From the NCBI RefSeq assembly GCF_026013545.1, contig NZ_JAPDOG010000008.1, positions 62,001 through 126,000 of the forward strand: 64,000 bases of DNA, given 5' to 3'. Each line of letters starts with the position of its first letter. Position 1 is the stretch's first letter. Shown here in pieces: positions 35,629 through 45,330 of the stretch. A program made the translations under genes and the position numbers. The notes beneath the pieces are model-generated. The model ran no database searches. It was not told the DNA's origin and saw nothing but the letters and a program-made list of their open reading frames with translations. The stretch comes from Defluviimonas salinarum (GTDB lineage Bacteria > Pseudomonadota > Alphaproteobacteria > Rhodobacterales > Rhodobacteraceae).

Positions 35629-36465
35629 ATGAAGCCGCGACGGTTTTTCGCACCGCTGACCGTGCGGTCGAAGCCGCGGCTGGTCCGCCACAGGATCGCC
35701 GATGCGCGCTGGACCCTGCCGGATCTGACCATTGCCGTCCTGGCCGACCTACACGTCTGCCGGCCTTGGACGCCGCTCCCGGCGCTTCGTCACATCGTCG
35801 CGATCACGAATGCGCTGGGCGCCGACCTGATCCTGTTGCCGGGCGACCTCATCGCCGATGCGAAGCTTCCCGGTCGCGGCGAGCCGGCGGATGCGGTGGT
35901 GGCCGAACTCAGCCGCCTCTCGGCGCCGCTTGGCGTCGCCGCCGTGCTCGGCAATCACGACTGGTGGGATTGCCGGCTCGCGCAGAGCAGCGGGTTTGCC
36001 CGCAACTCGGTTGTCGAGGCCTTGGAACCGAGTCCGATCGCCCTGCTCGGGAACCGCGCGATCTGTCTCGAACACGGCGGCGGGCGGTTCTGGCTGGCCG
36101 GGATCGACAGCCAGCATGCGCTGAGGCGGCACGGCCATCCCGGTCTGCACGACCCGGACGCCGCCTTCTCCGAAGTGCCCGCGGGCGCGCCGGCGATCCT
36201 CATGGCGCATGAGCCGGACTATTTCGCGCAAGGCGACGAACGCGCGTTCCTGCAGATCTCCGGCCATACGCACGGCGGCCAGGCGAACCTTCTTGGATGG
36301 CGACCGATGACACCCTCGGCCCATGGCGGGCGCTATGCCTGGGGCCATGTCCGCGAGGGCGGGCGGCACCTGATCGTCTCGGGCGGAATCGGCTATTCCG
36401 GTCTTCCGCTCAGAATCCTCCAGCCACCCGAAATCACGCTGGTCATGCTGCAGCGCGGCGCCTAG
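35629..36465 (+). CDS. YaeI-like metallophosphoesterase
   Basis: A 278-aa calcineurin-like phosphoesterase with LADLHVCRPWTPL, LLPGDLIAD, LGNHDWWD, MAHEPDYF and ISGHTHGGQ in order, the pattern of YaeI/YkuE-type enzymes active on membrane-associated phosphoesters. An N-terminal basic stretch may face the membrane, but no clear helix is visible. The ATG at 35629 was chosen; a TTG at 35587 would add 14 residues. It lies 32 nt before the thiolase gene and may share its transcript. Confidence 0.82.
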   Translation: MKPRRFFAPLTVRSKPRLVRHRIADARWTLPDLTIAVLADLHVCRPWTPLPALRHIVAITNALGADLILLPGDLIADAKLPGRGEPADAVVAELSRLSAPLGVAAVLGNHDWWDCRLAQSSGFARNSVVEALEPSPIALLGNRAICLEHGGGRFWLAGIDSQHALRRHGHPGLHDPDAAFSEVPAGAPAILMAHEPDYFAQGDERAFLQISGHTHGGQANLLGWRPMTPSAHGGRYAWGHVREGGRHLIVSGGIGYSGLPLRILQPPEITLVMLQRGA

Positions 36466-36497
36466 AGTTTCCTCGGATTTTACCCAGGAGGCTTTGA

Positions 36498-37676
36498 ATG
36501 AGCGACGATATCGTGATTCTCTCCGGCGCGCGCACCGCGATCGGAACCTTCGGCGGTGCGCTGGCCGGCATGGCGCCCATCGACACCGCGACCGTGGCGG
36601 CGAAGGCCGCGCTCGAGCGCGCCGGCGTCGAGGGCGAGCGCATCGGCCATGTCGCCTTCGGCCATGTGATCAACACCGAGCCGCGCGACATGTATCTCAG
36701 CCGCGTCGCCGCGATGCAGGCAGGCGTGCCGAACGGGACGCCGGCGATGAACGTCAACCGGCTTTGCGGCTCGGGCGTGCAGGCGATCGTCTCCTGCGTC
36801 CAGTCGTTGAGCCTCGGCGATGCCGATTTCGCGCTGGCCGGCGGGGCGGAGAGCATGAGCCGATCGCCCTATGCGATGCAGGCCGCGCGCTGGGGCCAGA
36901 AGATGGGCGACACCAAGGCGCTCGACATGATGACCGGGGCGCTCACCTGCCCGTTCGGCACCGGCCACATGGGCGTGACGGCCGAGAATGTCGCCGCCGA
37001 GCATGACATCAGCCGCGCGGCGCAGGATGCCTTCGCGATGGAAAGTCAGAACCGCGCGGCGAAGGCGATCGCCGAGGGCCGCTTCAAGGAGCAGATCGCG
37101 CCGGTCGAGATCGCCTCGCGCAAGGGCACGATCGTCTTCGACACCGACGAGCACCCGAAGGCGACGAGTCTCGAGGCGCTGGCGGGGCTGAAGACCGTGT
37201 TCAAGAAGGACGGCACGGTGACCGCGGGCAATGCGAGCGGCATCAACGACGGTGCCGCCGCGGTGGTTCTGGCTCGCGCCGGGGCGGCCGAGAAGGCCGG
37301 GTTGAAGCCGCGCGCGCGGGTGCTGGGCTATGCCCATGCCGGGGTGCGCCCGGAGGTGATGGGGATCGGGCCGGTGCCGGCGGTCGAGGCGCTTCTGAAG
37401 CGCACCGGGCTGTCGGTCGGCGATTTCGACGTGATCGAGTCGAACGAGGCCTTCGCGGCGCAGGCGCTCGCGGTGACGAAGGGGCTCGGCTTCGATCCGG
37501 CCAAGGTAAACCCGAACGGCGGCGCGGTGGCGCTCGGCCATCCGATCGGGGCGACCGGAGCGATCATCACGATCAAGGCGCTCTACGAGCTCGAGCGGAT
37601 CGGCGGCAAGAGGGCGCTGATCACTATGTGCATCGGCGGCGGCCAAGGCATCGCGCTCGCCATCGAGCGGGTCTGA
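36498..37676 (+). CDS. Acetyl-CoA C-acyltransferase / beta-ketothiolase
   Basis: Condenses or cleaves acyl-CoA and acetyl-CoA. The 392-aa thiolase has the acyl-binding Cys90 in NRLCGSG, the general-base His in GHPIGATGA (about residue 350) and the second Cys in CIGGGQG (about 378). It resembles PhbA/BktB-type biosynthetic thiolases; specificity is unknown, and no PHB synthesis genes are beside it. An AGGAGG site lies 10 nt before the ATG. A hairpin and an intergenic repeat follow the stop. Confidence 0.93.
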   Translation: MSDDIVILSGARTAIGTFGGALAGMAPIDTATVAAKAALERAGVEGERIGHVAFGHVINTEPRDMYLSRVAAMQAGVPNGTPAMNVNRLCGSGVQAIVSCVQSLSLGDADFALAGGAESMSRSPYAMQAARWGQKMGDTKALDMMTGALTCPFGTGHMGVTAENVAAEHDISRAAQDAFAMESQNRAAKAIAEGRFKEQIAPVEIASRKGTIVFDTDEHPKATSLEALAGLKTVFKKDGTVTAGNASGINDGAAAVVLARAGAAEKAGLKPRARVLGYAHAGVRPEVMGIGPVPAVEALLKRTGLSVGDFDVIESNEAFAAQALAVTKGLGFDPAKVNPNGGAVALGHPIGATGAIITIKALYELERIGGKRALITMCIGGGQGIALAIERV

Positions 37677-37686
37677 GGCGGTAAGG

Positions 37687-37705
37687 CCGGGGGCGCTGCC
37701 CCCGG
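37687..37705 (+). terminator. GC-rich hairpin after the thiolase gene
   Basis: An 8-bp GC stem (37687-37694 with 37698-37705) with a GCT loop sits 10 nt after the stop codon, between convergent genes. There is no T-run. It is the left half of the intergenic repeat described next. Confidence 0.5.
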
Positions 37706-37706
37706 A

Positions 37707-37734
37707 CCCCCGGGATATATAGAGCAAGATGAAG
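37707..37734. repeat. Intergenic repeat, copy 1 (CCCGGGATAT...GCAAGATGAA type)
   Basis: CCCCCGGGATAT, six variable bases, then GCAAGATGAA. The same pattern recurs at 56668-56696 and, degraded, at 63221-63250, each time between convergent genes. From memory, a dispersed intergenic repeat of this type is widespread in Rhodobacteraceae. Confidence 0.6.
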
Positions 37735-37735
37735 A

Positions 37736-39769
37736 TCAGGGGCGGAGGGTCACGGCAGACGTGGCGCTTCGCCCCTTCGCGTCGATTACCGAAAGCGTGA
37801 GGTAGCCGACTTCCGGGGCGGGCAGGGCTGACTCGCGGGTGCGGTCGGCGAGGATCACCGGCGCGCCGTTGGCGAGCCAGGTGAAGGGCGGTGTGCCGCC
37901 GCGGACCTTGAGCGTGAGTGCGCGCGGGGACTCGACTTCTGCGCCGTCGGGCGGGAAGGCAATTTCTGGCGCGTCTAGATTGACGGCGAAGACGGCGCCG
38001 CGCGGGCGGAAGCGCTGCAGCGGTTGCGGCAGGCGGGCGTTCGCGACGATCAGCGTCGCAGGCGGCGGCGGAGGCAGGGGATCGGGGACGGGTTTGAGCC
38101 GGGCGAAGGCCTCGAAAAGAAGGGGGGCCGCGAGCTCGCCGCCGAAGGCGCCGGGGACCGAGGCGCCGTCGGCGCGGCCGATCCAGATCCCGGCGACATG
38201 GCGGCCGTCGAAGCCGATCGCCCAGGCGTCGCGGTGGCCGTAGCTGGTGCCGGTCTTGTAGGCCAGCCGGTGTGCGGGCGCGCCCGCGGGCGGGGCGAGG
38301 CCGGCGAGGATGTCGGCAGTGAGCCAGGCCGCCTCGGGTCCGAAGAGCCTACGGTCGAGCGGTTGGGCGGCGCCGGGAAGGGCCGAGATCCGGACCGGCG
38401 CGCCGAGGCGGGCGAGGGCGGCGTAGCTCTGGACCAGGTCTTCGAGCGTCACCCCGACGCCGCCGAGCGCCACGGCGAGGCCGGGCTGGCCGCCGGGCAG
38501 CGCGGGTTCCACCCCGGCACGGCGGAGCGTCGCGAGGAGGCGGGCCGGGCCGAGCGCCTCCGTAAGGCTGACGACCGGGATGTTGAGCGAGAGCTGCAGC
38601 GCCTCGCGGACCGGGGTCGTGCCGCGGAAGCTCCGGTCGAAGTTCTGCGGGGCGTAGGTGCCGAAGGCGGTCGGGCGGTCCTCGATCAGGGTTTCGGGAT
38701 GCGCGAGGCCCTCGTCGAAGGCGAGCGCGTAGACGAAGGGCTTCAGCGTCGATCCCGGCGAGCGCGTCGCTCGGGTCATGTCGATGAAGCCGGCGCGGCG
38801 GTCGTCGGTCCAGTCGGGCGAGCCGACCGAGGCGAGTATCTCGCCGGTCCGGTGGTCGGCGACGAGGAGCGCGAGCGAGGCGCGGGGGAAAGCGTGCCGT
38901 GCGGCGCGGGCGGCGAGGGCTTCGAGCGCGGTCTGCAGGCGGGCGTCGATCGTGGTCGGGATCGTCCGGGCCTGGGGATCGGCGCGGCGCAGCCGCTCGG
39001 CGAGATGCGGGGCGCGGGCGGGGAAGGGTTTGCGCGTTGTCGGCACGGGTTCGGTGAGCGCGGCCGTGGCACGGTCGCGGTCGAGAAAGCCGGCCTCGGC
39101 CATCCGCGCCAGCACCCGGGCGCGGGCCGCGCGCGCGGCGTCGGGGAAGCGGTCGGGCCGCCGGGTCTCTGGCGATTGCGGCAGTGCCACGAGGAGCGCC
39201 GCCTCGGCGGCGGTGAGGCGGCGCGGCTCCTTGCCGAGCCAGGAGAGCGAGGCGGCGCGGAGGCCTTCGAGATTGCCGCCATAGGGGGCGAGCCGAAGGT
39301 AGAGGCCGAGGATCTCGGCCTTCGTCAACCGCCGTTCCAGCGCCATCGCGACCCGGACCTGGCGGAGCTTGCCGGCGATCCGCCCGGTGCCGCTTTCCTC
39401 GAGGAGCCGGGCGACCTGCATGGTCAGCGTCGAGCCGCCGGAGATGATCCGCCCGTTCCATGCCGCCTGAGCCGCGGCGCGGAGGAGCGCGCGGGGATCG
39501 ACGCCGGCATGGGTTAAGAACCGCTTGTCCTCGTAGGCCACGAGCATGCCGGTGAAGAGTGGATCGACCGGGCCGGGTTCGAGCCGCCAGCGCCCGTCGG
39601 CGACGGTGAAGGCGCGCAGGAGCGTGCCGTCGCGGGCAAGCACCTCGGTTCCGGTCGCGACCGCGAGCGGTGGCAGCTCGGTCCGGTCGATCCAGAGGTC
39701 GGCGGCGTCGCGCGCCAGTGCTGTCGCAAAAAGCGCCGCCGCGAGGGCTATGGGCAGGGCGGCGCGCAC
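37736..39769 (-). CDS. pbpC: Penicillin-binding protein 1C (bifunctional)
   Basis: Class A PBP: glycosyltransferase plus transpeptidase on peptidoglycan. The 677-aa protein has an N-terminal signal-anchor, a GT51 domain with AYEDKRFLTHAGVD (about residues 78-91), a transpeptidase domain with SPGSTLKPF (SxxK), SLN and KTGTS motifs, and a C-terminal BiPBP domain (about 590-675). The start is a GTG at 39769. It lies 3 nt downstream of the alpha-2-macroglobulin gene, the usual pbpC-yfhM pairing, in which the A2M is thought to guard the wall enzyme. Confidence 0.95.
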   Translation of the reverse strand: MRAALPIALAAALFATALARDAADLWIDRTELPPLAVATGTEVLARDGTLLRAFTVADGRWRLEPGPVDPLFTGMLVAYEDKRFLTHAGVDPRALLRAAAQAAWNGRIISGGSTLTMQVARLLEESGTGRIAGKLRQVRVAMALERRLTKAEILGLYLRLAPYGGNLEGLRAASLSWLGKEPRRLTAAEAALLVALPQSPETRRPDRFPDAARAARARVLARMAEAGFLDRDRATAALTEPVPTTRKPFPARAPHLAERLRRADPQARTIPTTIDARLQTALEALAARAARHAFPRASLALLVADHRTGEILASVGSPDWTDDRRAGFIDMTRATRSPGSTLKPFVYALAFDEGLAHPETLIEDRPTAFGTYAPQNFDRSFRGTTPVREALQLSLNIPVVSLTEALGPARLLATLRRAGVEPALPGGQPGLAVALGGVGVTLEDLVQSYAALARLGAPVRISALPGAAQPLDRRLFGPEAAWLTADILAGLAPPAGAPAHRLAYKTGTSYGHRDAWAIGFDGRHVAGIWIGRADGASVPGAFGGELAAPLLFEAFARLKPVPDPLPPPPPATLIVANARLPQPLQRFRPRGAVFAVNLDAPEIAFPPDGAEVESPRALTLKVRGGTPPFTWLANGAPVILADRTRESALPAPEVGYLTLSVIDAKGRSATSAVTLRP

Positions 39770-39772
39770 CGG

Positions 39773-42700
39773 CTACTCGCTCACCACGACCCGGCCGGTC
39801 GCGGTCCGGGCGCGGTAGTCGGGGCGGTACATGTCCTCGACGCTTGCCGCCGGGTGGTGGAAGCTGCCGGGCGAGATCGCACGGACGAGATAGGCGAGCC
39901 GGAACGGTTCGCCGGTGGTCCAGTCCACCGCCGCGAGGAAGCGGTCCTGGCGGAACTCGGTCGTCCGTGTCTCGGCCACACTGTCGAGCCAGCCGAGGGT
40001 GGCAATGTCGCCGGCGCGGATAAGGCTCGGGTTGTCGATCTCGAACCCGGCGGGGAGCGGGTCGTCGACCATCAGCCGCGCCTCGCCCCTGCCGTGCGGC
40101 GTGACCTCGATCATCGCGACGAGCCTCGCGCCCTGCCTGACCGTGGCGATGTCGGCGGGCTCGCCCTCGAGCGTGTAGTAGCTACGTTCGATCGCGTAGC
40201 CCTTGCCGCCCGCGGGCTCCGGTTCTGCGGGTACGCCGAAGGTCGAAAGCGTCACAGTCGCGTCGCGGCCCGATCCGTTGGCGATGACCTGCGGCATGGC
40301 GGCGGCGGCTTCGAGCACCCGGACGAGCGGTCCCTCGACCGCCGCGCCGTTGACGGTGAAGCCGTCGGCGCCGGGCCGGTCGATCAGTGCGTGGGTGGCG
40401 AGCAGCGCCCAGGTCGCCTCCTGCGTCGAGAGCCGCTTTCCGGTCAGCGCGCGGGCCACGTCGTTGCCGAGCGTCTCGGGGCTCACGGCGGCGGAACCCG
40501 CCTCGGCGGCGAGCGCCAGAAGCGCTGTGGCGTCGCGCAGGTCGGTGCCGTAATCGGCGCGCCAGAGCGGGGCCTCCTCCGTTCCTGTCCGGGTGTCTAT
40601 GAGCCGCGCGGCCGCGGTGAACATCGCGTCGGCGCGCCGCTGATCGCCGTAGGAGGCGAGCGCCGCGCCGAGCTGGGCAGCGGCGATCGGCGTGTCGAAG
40701 GCGTCTGTCTTCACGTCGGCGTAGTAGCGCAAGTCGCCCACCGCCGCCGCGCCCTCGCGTGCGAGCACCATCAGCGCATAGGCATAGGCGCCGCCGCCCG
40801 CGTCGAAATCGGGCGCGTAGTTGATCTGGTTCCTGAGGTTGTCGAGCGCGCTGCGGAACGCGGTGTCGGGCACCGGGTAGCCCTGCGCCTTTGCCCGACT
40901 GAGGAAGTCGGTCACATAGGCGTCGAGCCAGAGGTCGCCGGTATCGGCGTGCCAGAGGCCGAAGGCGCCGTTCGACGACTGGTTGAGCAGGATCTCGGCG
41001 ATGCTCTCCTCCACCCGCGTGCGGATGTCGCCGGACTGGCCGGTGCCCATCGCCCGCGCCACCTCCTCGAAATAGAGGAGCGGCAGCGCCTTCGAGGTGA
41101 GCTGCTCGGTGCAGCCGTAGGGGTAGGCGTCGAGCGCGGCGAGAAGGCCCGGCGCATCGAAGCGGGCGATTGGCCCGACCGCGAGGGTGGCGCGGCCGGA
41201 GCCGGGGACGAGCCCGGCGAAGACGTTGGCGTCGAGCGTGAAGGCGTCGCCGGCGGCAAGGTCGAAGCGGCTCTGGCGGGCCACTTCGGGCTCGTTCGAC
41301 TGGACGGGCAGGTCGAGATCCTTCACCAGTTGGCGCCCGTCCGGCGTCGTCAGCGCGACCCGGATGGTACCGGTGTCCTCGGTGTCTCCGGCGGTGACGG
41401 GCACCGAGACAACCGCCTTGCCGCCTTCGGTGAGATCGAGCCCGGAGGGTGCCGCGCCGAGGGTGAGCCCCTCGCCGTTCACGTCGAGTCCGATCCGCCC
41501 GGCCGGGCCGGTCGCGTGGACGATTTCCAAAAGCAGCCGGCTCTCGTCGCCGGGCGCAAGGAAGCGCGGGAGCGAGGCGGTCACCACGACCGGGTCGCGC
41601 ACCAGTACCTCTGCTTCGGCCTGACCGATGGCGGATTTCGACCAGGCGACGGCCATGAGCCGCACCGTGCCGTTGAAGGACGGCAATGCGAACTCGGTCC
41701 GCGCGTAGCCGTCGGCACCCACGGTCAGCGGGCCGGAGAAATAGGCGACGAGTTCCTCGGTCGGCGGCGGCGCCTGCATCTTCAGCCCCGAGGCGCCGTC
41801 GCCGCCGGAGCGCACCGCGCCCTTCACGCCCGCCTGGCCGTCGATCAGCCGTCCGTACAGGTCGCGGATCCCGACGCCGAGCTTCCGCTGGCCGAAATAG
41901 TGCCCCTCGGGGTCAGGCGAGGAGAAGCCGGTGAGGTTCAGGATGCCGACATCGACGGCGGCGATGGTGGCGAGGACGGGTTCGCCCGCCGTCGCGCCCT
42001 CGACCTTCAGCGCGACCGGAAGCGGGCCACGCGGCGCGGCCTCGGGCGCGACTTCGAAGGCGGCGGCGAGCCTGCGCGGGCCGGGATCGACCGCGGCGTA
42101 GGAAAGCCCGAGCGCCCGCGCCGGAGCGCGGCCGGCATCGGCATCGAGCGGCCGGATCACCGAGGCCGCGACATAGGCGCCCGCGCCCCAGTCATCGGTC
42201 ACCGGCAGTTCCACCAGCGTCTCGCCGGCGGTGACCGGCACCGCCTTCATATCGATCAGCCGGTTCGACATCACCGTGACCAGCGCCACGCCGTCGGCGC
42301 GCGGCTCCAGCCGCACCACCGCGGTGTCGCCGGGCCGATAGGCGGGCTTGTCGAGCGTCACCGGCACGGTGTCCGGCGTCTCGGTGGCGTCGGCGGGGGC
42401 GTACCAGCCGGCGTGGAACTCGACCGAGGCGGCGCTGTAGGTGCCGTCGGCGGCCTCGACGACCAGCTCGTAATTACCCCAGTCGACCGGGGCGGCGATG
42501 GCCTCGGCGCCGGTCGCGGTCAGCGCCACGTCACCCTCGGCGACCCGGTGGCGGGTGGTCGTCACCTCCCAGTTCCACTGGCCGTAGAGCGAGTACCACT
42601 GGTAGTCGGTTTCGATCCGGTTGAGCGTCCAATGGGCGCTGCGCGCCGCCGGGGCCTCGTCAGGGCCGACCGCGATCAGCTCGAACCGGGCCTCGTCCCC

Positions 42701-45220
42701 TTGGGCCACGGTGCCGCCCTCGAAGAGCGGCTTGATCCCGATGACCGGGGCGTCTGGCAGGATCCGCCGGGCGACCTCGCGCTCGACAGGGCGGCCGGAG
42801 CCCTCCTTCAGACGCACCGCGAAGCGCGCCTCCAGGGGCCGGTTCCCCGCTTCGCCGAGATCGGGGAGCGCCGCGGCTAGCGTCGCGCGTCCCTCGGCAT
42901 CGGTCGGCCCGACCTCGGGCAAGGCGTCGCGGTAGGGCGAGAACGGTTCGTCATGGCGGCCGAAGCCGTACCCGGGAAAGGCGTCGAGCCGGTCGAGCGC
43001 GGCGATCCTCAGATCGCCCTCGACCGCGAGCCCCGCACCCGGCGCGCCGAAGAGATAGCGCGCGGCGATGCCGAGCGCGGGCGTGTCGGCAAGGCGCAGC
43101 GCGCCTTCGGGCAGCGTCAGGTCGAAGTCGATGCGTTCTGGCAGGAAGTCCTCGACGAGGAGGCTGTCGGCGGCAAGCACCTTGCCGTCCTCGACGAAGC
43201 TCTCGATCCGCCAGGTGCCGCGTGGCGCGCTCGCCGCCAGGGGGAGCGTCGCGACATGGCCGCCCGCGCCGACCGCAGCGGCGAGGATCCGGCTGTATTC
43301 GACGCCGTCGGGTCGGAGAAGCCGCACCGTCATCGGCAGCCCGTCGAGCGCCTCCATCCTCGAGTCGCGGGCAAGGATCGTCGTGTGGACCGTCTCGCCC
43401 GCACGGTAAGCGCCGCGGTCGGTTGCAAGGAACACGTCGATCGGCGGCGCGGCCTCGCGCCCGGCGACGCCGCGGTCGGAGAGGTCGAACTCCGGCTCGG
43501 TCAGCGGCAGGAACGCGAAGTCGCCGTCCTTCTCCACGGTGACGAGCGCGGGGACGGCGCCGCCGGTCCCGGCGGTCAGCCCGGCGGCGAACCGGGCAAG
43601 GCCCTCGGCGTCGGTCCGGGCCGTCGCGATCACCGCGTTGGCGCGGGACAAGAGCGTCGCGGTGGCACCTTCGGCCGCCGTCGCGCCCGAGAGCGCGCGC
43701 ACGACGACGTGGAGCCCGTCCGTGCCCTCGAAGGTGGTGAGCCCGAGATCGGAGATGACGAACCACTGCGTCGCCGGCGGATGGTCGTAGGGATCGAGCC
43801 CCGGAACCCCGGCCTGCAGTGAGTAGATGCCCGGCCCGAGGTCTTCCATCACCGCGTCGAGCGGCAGCCGCGTGGTCACGTCGCGGTTGACCTCCATCCC
43901 GACCTCGCCCGTACCAGCCCACACCTCCTCCGCGACCTGTCCCTTGAGGTTCTCCGACGACCAGTAGTCGAGCGGGCGGCCGAAATAGTCGCTCTGGATC
44001 GCCCGGATCAGGTTGCGGTCGGAGATCCGGAGGAGCGTGAGGTCGAGCCGGTCGGTATTGACGGTCTCGACCGGGATCCCGGCCCGATCGGTCCGGGGCA
44101 GCACATAGGCGCGGCCAGGGAATCGCACGGCAGGCGCCCGGTCGCGGACGTAGAGGTTGAGCGTCACGTCCTTCGCCAGCTCCTCGCCATCGGCGGCGGG
44201 CAACCCTTCGCGGAAGGTCACCGCGTAGCGGCGGCCGTGCTCGACCCCGCTCACGCAGATCTGCCGGCCCGAGGCGTCGACGGCGAGGCCCGCCGCGTCG
44301 AGCTTGACGAAGGGGGCGTAGTCGGTCCCGGCGCGGATCAGATCGGCGGTAAAGGTGGCGCAGATCCGCGGCATGGCGGCGTCGCTGTCGACCTGGGTCT
44401 CGGCGATGCGGAAGCCGTATTTGCCGATCGCGTCTTCAAGCGCCGCGGCGGTTTCGTCGCGCGGCTGCAGGCGCTGGGCAAGGCGCAAGGCGGGGATCAT
44501 GTCGGGGCCGCGTTCGACGGTCTCGAAGGCGCGGGCGAGGGTCGCAAGCGCGGTGGCGCGGAGCGCGGGGGCGTCGGCCCGCAGGTAGGCGTTGATCGCG
44601 GCGGCGGCGGCGCGATCGGCGTTGTCCCGGCGCTTGCTTCGGTTGGCCGGAATTTCGAGAAGCGCTGCGGCATAATCGGCCCAGAGCCCGGCCGAGTCGG
44701 AGATGTTGAGCGCCGCGCCGGTTGCTTCGGCGACGCCGGGCCAGTCCTCTGCGTCGCGCGCCGCTCGCTCCGCCGCGATCAATTCTGTCTCGGTCGCAAT
44801 TCCGGTTGGATGTGCTACAGAGAGGCCGTTTGCCTGCTCAAGCGCCGCATCGAAGTCCTCCTCCCTTAGAAATGAGAGATCCGTGGCCAAATTCCGCGCT
44901 TGTTCGGTGGCACCCTCTGCGGCGGCGATGATGCGGCCTGACACGGCGCCGGAATAGGGTTCTGCCGTGCCGGCTTCGGTTTTCAGGAAGCAGGATCCGG
45001 CACGGCGGTTGAAGGTGAAGGCCCGGCAGGCGCCGTCGGTGAGACATGCCGACGCGCAGGCGTTGTATTCGACGTCGAACAGGGCACGAAGGTCCGCGCC
45101 GGGGAAGTCGATACCTTCGACCAGGGCCGCGCGTCTGTCGGGAATGTAGTCGCGGTCCTGGGCGGTGACGGCGGAAACTGCGAGCAAGGCCACGAGAGCG
45201 GCGGGCAACACCCTGAGCAT
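39773..45220 (-). CDS. Bacterial alpha-2-macroglobulin with N-terminal PAN/apple domain
   Basis: A periplasmic protease trap of 1815 aa. After a signal peptide ending VTA (residue 20) there is a PAN/apple-like domain (about 37-95; Cys55, Cys59, Cys65, Cys77). The long beta-rich A2M body follows, then the thioester motif CTEQ at about residues 1370-1373 inside an alpha/alpha toroid, and a C-terminal receptor-like domain. The thioester indicates a covalent trap. Unlike E. coli YfhM there is no lipobox Cys after the signal peptide, so it is probably soluble. The ATG at 45220 follows AGGGGATTTCG. Its partner pbpC follows. Confidence 0.94.
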   Translation of the reverse strand: MLRVLPAALVALLAVSAVTAQDRDYIPDRRAALVEGIDFPGADLRALFDVEYNACASACLTDGACRAFTFNRRAGSCFLKTEAGTAEPYSGAVSGRIIAAAEGATEQARNLATDLSFLREEDFDAALEQANGLSVAHPTGIATETELIAAERAARDAEDWPGVAEATGAALNISDSAGLWADYAAALLEIPANRSKRRDNADRAAAAAINAYLRADAPALRATALATLARAFETVERGPDMIPALRLAQRLQPRDETAAALEDAIGKYGFRIAETQVDSDAAMPRICATFTADLIRAGTDYAPFVKLDAAGLAVDASGRQICVSGVEHGRRYAVTFREGLPAADGEELAKDVTLNLYVRDRAPAVRFPGRAYVLPRTDRAGIPVETVNTDRLDLTLLRISDRNLIRAIQSDYFGRPLDYWSSENLKGQVAEEVWAGTGEVGMEVNRDVTTRLPLDAVMEDLGPGIYSLQAGVPGLDPYDHPPATQWFVISDLGLTTFEGTDGLHVVVRALSGATAAEGATATLLSRANAVIATARTDAEGLARFAAGLTAGTGGAVPALVTVEKDGDFAFLPLTEPEFDLSDRGVAGREAAPPIDVFLATDRGAYRAGETVHTTILARDSRMEALDGLPMTVRLLRPDGVEYSRILAAAVGAGGHVATLPLAASAPRGTWRIESFVEDGKVLAADSLLVEDFLPERIDFDLTLPEGALRLADTPALGIAARYLFGAPGAGLAVEGDLRIAALDRLDAFPGYGFGRHDEPFSPYRDALPEVGPTDAEGRATLAAALPDLGEAGNRPLEARFAVRLKEGSGRPVEREVARRILPDAPVIGIKPLFEGGTVAQGDEARFELIAVGPDEAPAARSAHWTLNRIETDYQWYSLYGQWNWEVTTTRHRVAEGDVALTATGAEAIAAPVDWGNYELVVEAADGTYSAASVEFHAGWYAPADATETPDTVPVTLDKPAYRPGDTAVVRLEPRADGVALVTVMSNRLIDMKAVPVTAGETLVELPVTDDWGAGAYVAASVIRPLDADAGRAPARALGLSYAAVDPGPRRLAAAFEVAPEAAPRGPLPVALKVEGATAGEPVLATIAAVDVGILNLTGFSSPDPEGHYFGQRKLGVGIRDLYGRLIDGQAGVKGAVRSGGDGASGLKMQAPPPTEELVAYFSGPLTVGADGYARTEFALPSFNGTVRLMAVAWSKSAIGQAEAEVLVRDPVVVTASLPRFLAPGDESRLLLEIVHATGPAGRIGLDVNGEGLTLGAAPSGLDLTEGGKAVVSVPVTAGDTEDTGTIRVALTTPDGRQLVKDLDLPVQSNEPEVARQSRFDLAAGDAFTLDANVFAGLVPGSGRATLAVGPIARFDAPGLLAALDAYPYGCTEQLTSKALPLLYFEEVARAMGTGQSGDIRTRVEESIAEILLNQSSNGAFGLWHADTGDLWLDAYVTDFLSRAKAQGYPVPDTAFRSALDNLRNQINYAPDFDAGGGAYAYALMVLAREGAAAVGDLRYYADVKTDAFDTPIAAAQLGAALASYGDQRRADAMFTAAARLIDTRTGTEEAPLWRADYGTDLRDATALLALAAEAGSAAVSPETLGNDVARALTGKRLSTQEATWALLATHALIDRPGADGFTVNGAAVEGPLVRVLEAAAAMPQVIANGSGRDATVTLSTFGVPAEPEPAGGKGYAIERSYYTLEGEPADIATVRQGARLVAMIEVTPHGRGEARLMVDDPLPAGFEIDNPSLIRAGDIATLGWLDSVAETRTTEFRQDRFLAAVDWTTGEPFRLAYLVRAISPGSFHHPAASVEDMYRPDYRARTATGRVVVSE

Positions 45221-45330
45221 CGAAATCCCCTGTCCTTGGTAATGCGAGGATGCTCGCATGGCGCCGGCCGGCATGGCAAGACCGGCCCCCGATCGCGGAA
45301 CGCTTAAACCTTCCTTCATGCCGGAGCGTC

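Noticed and set aside
39854-42880. Plus-strand open frame of about 1000 codons opposite the alpha-2-macroglobulin gene
   Set aside because: Same reasoning: antisense, biased composition, no start signal; the minus-strand gene has intact motifs throughout.
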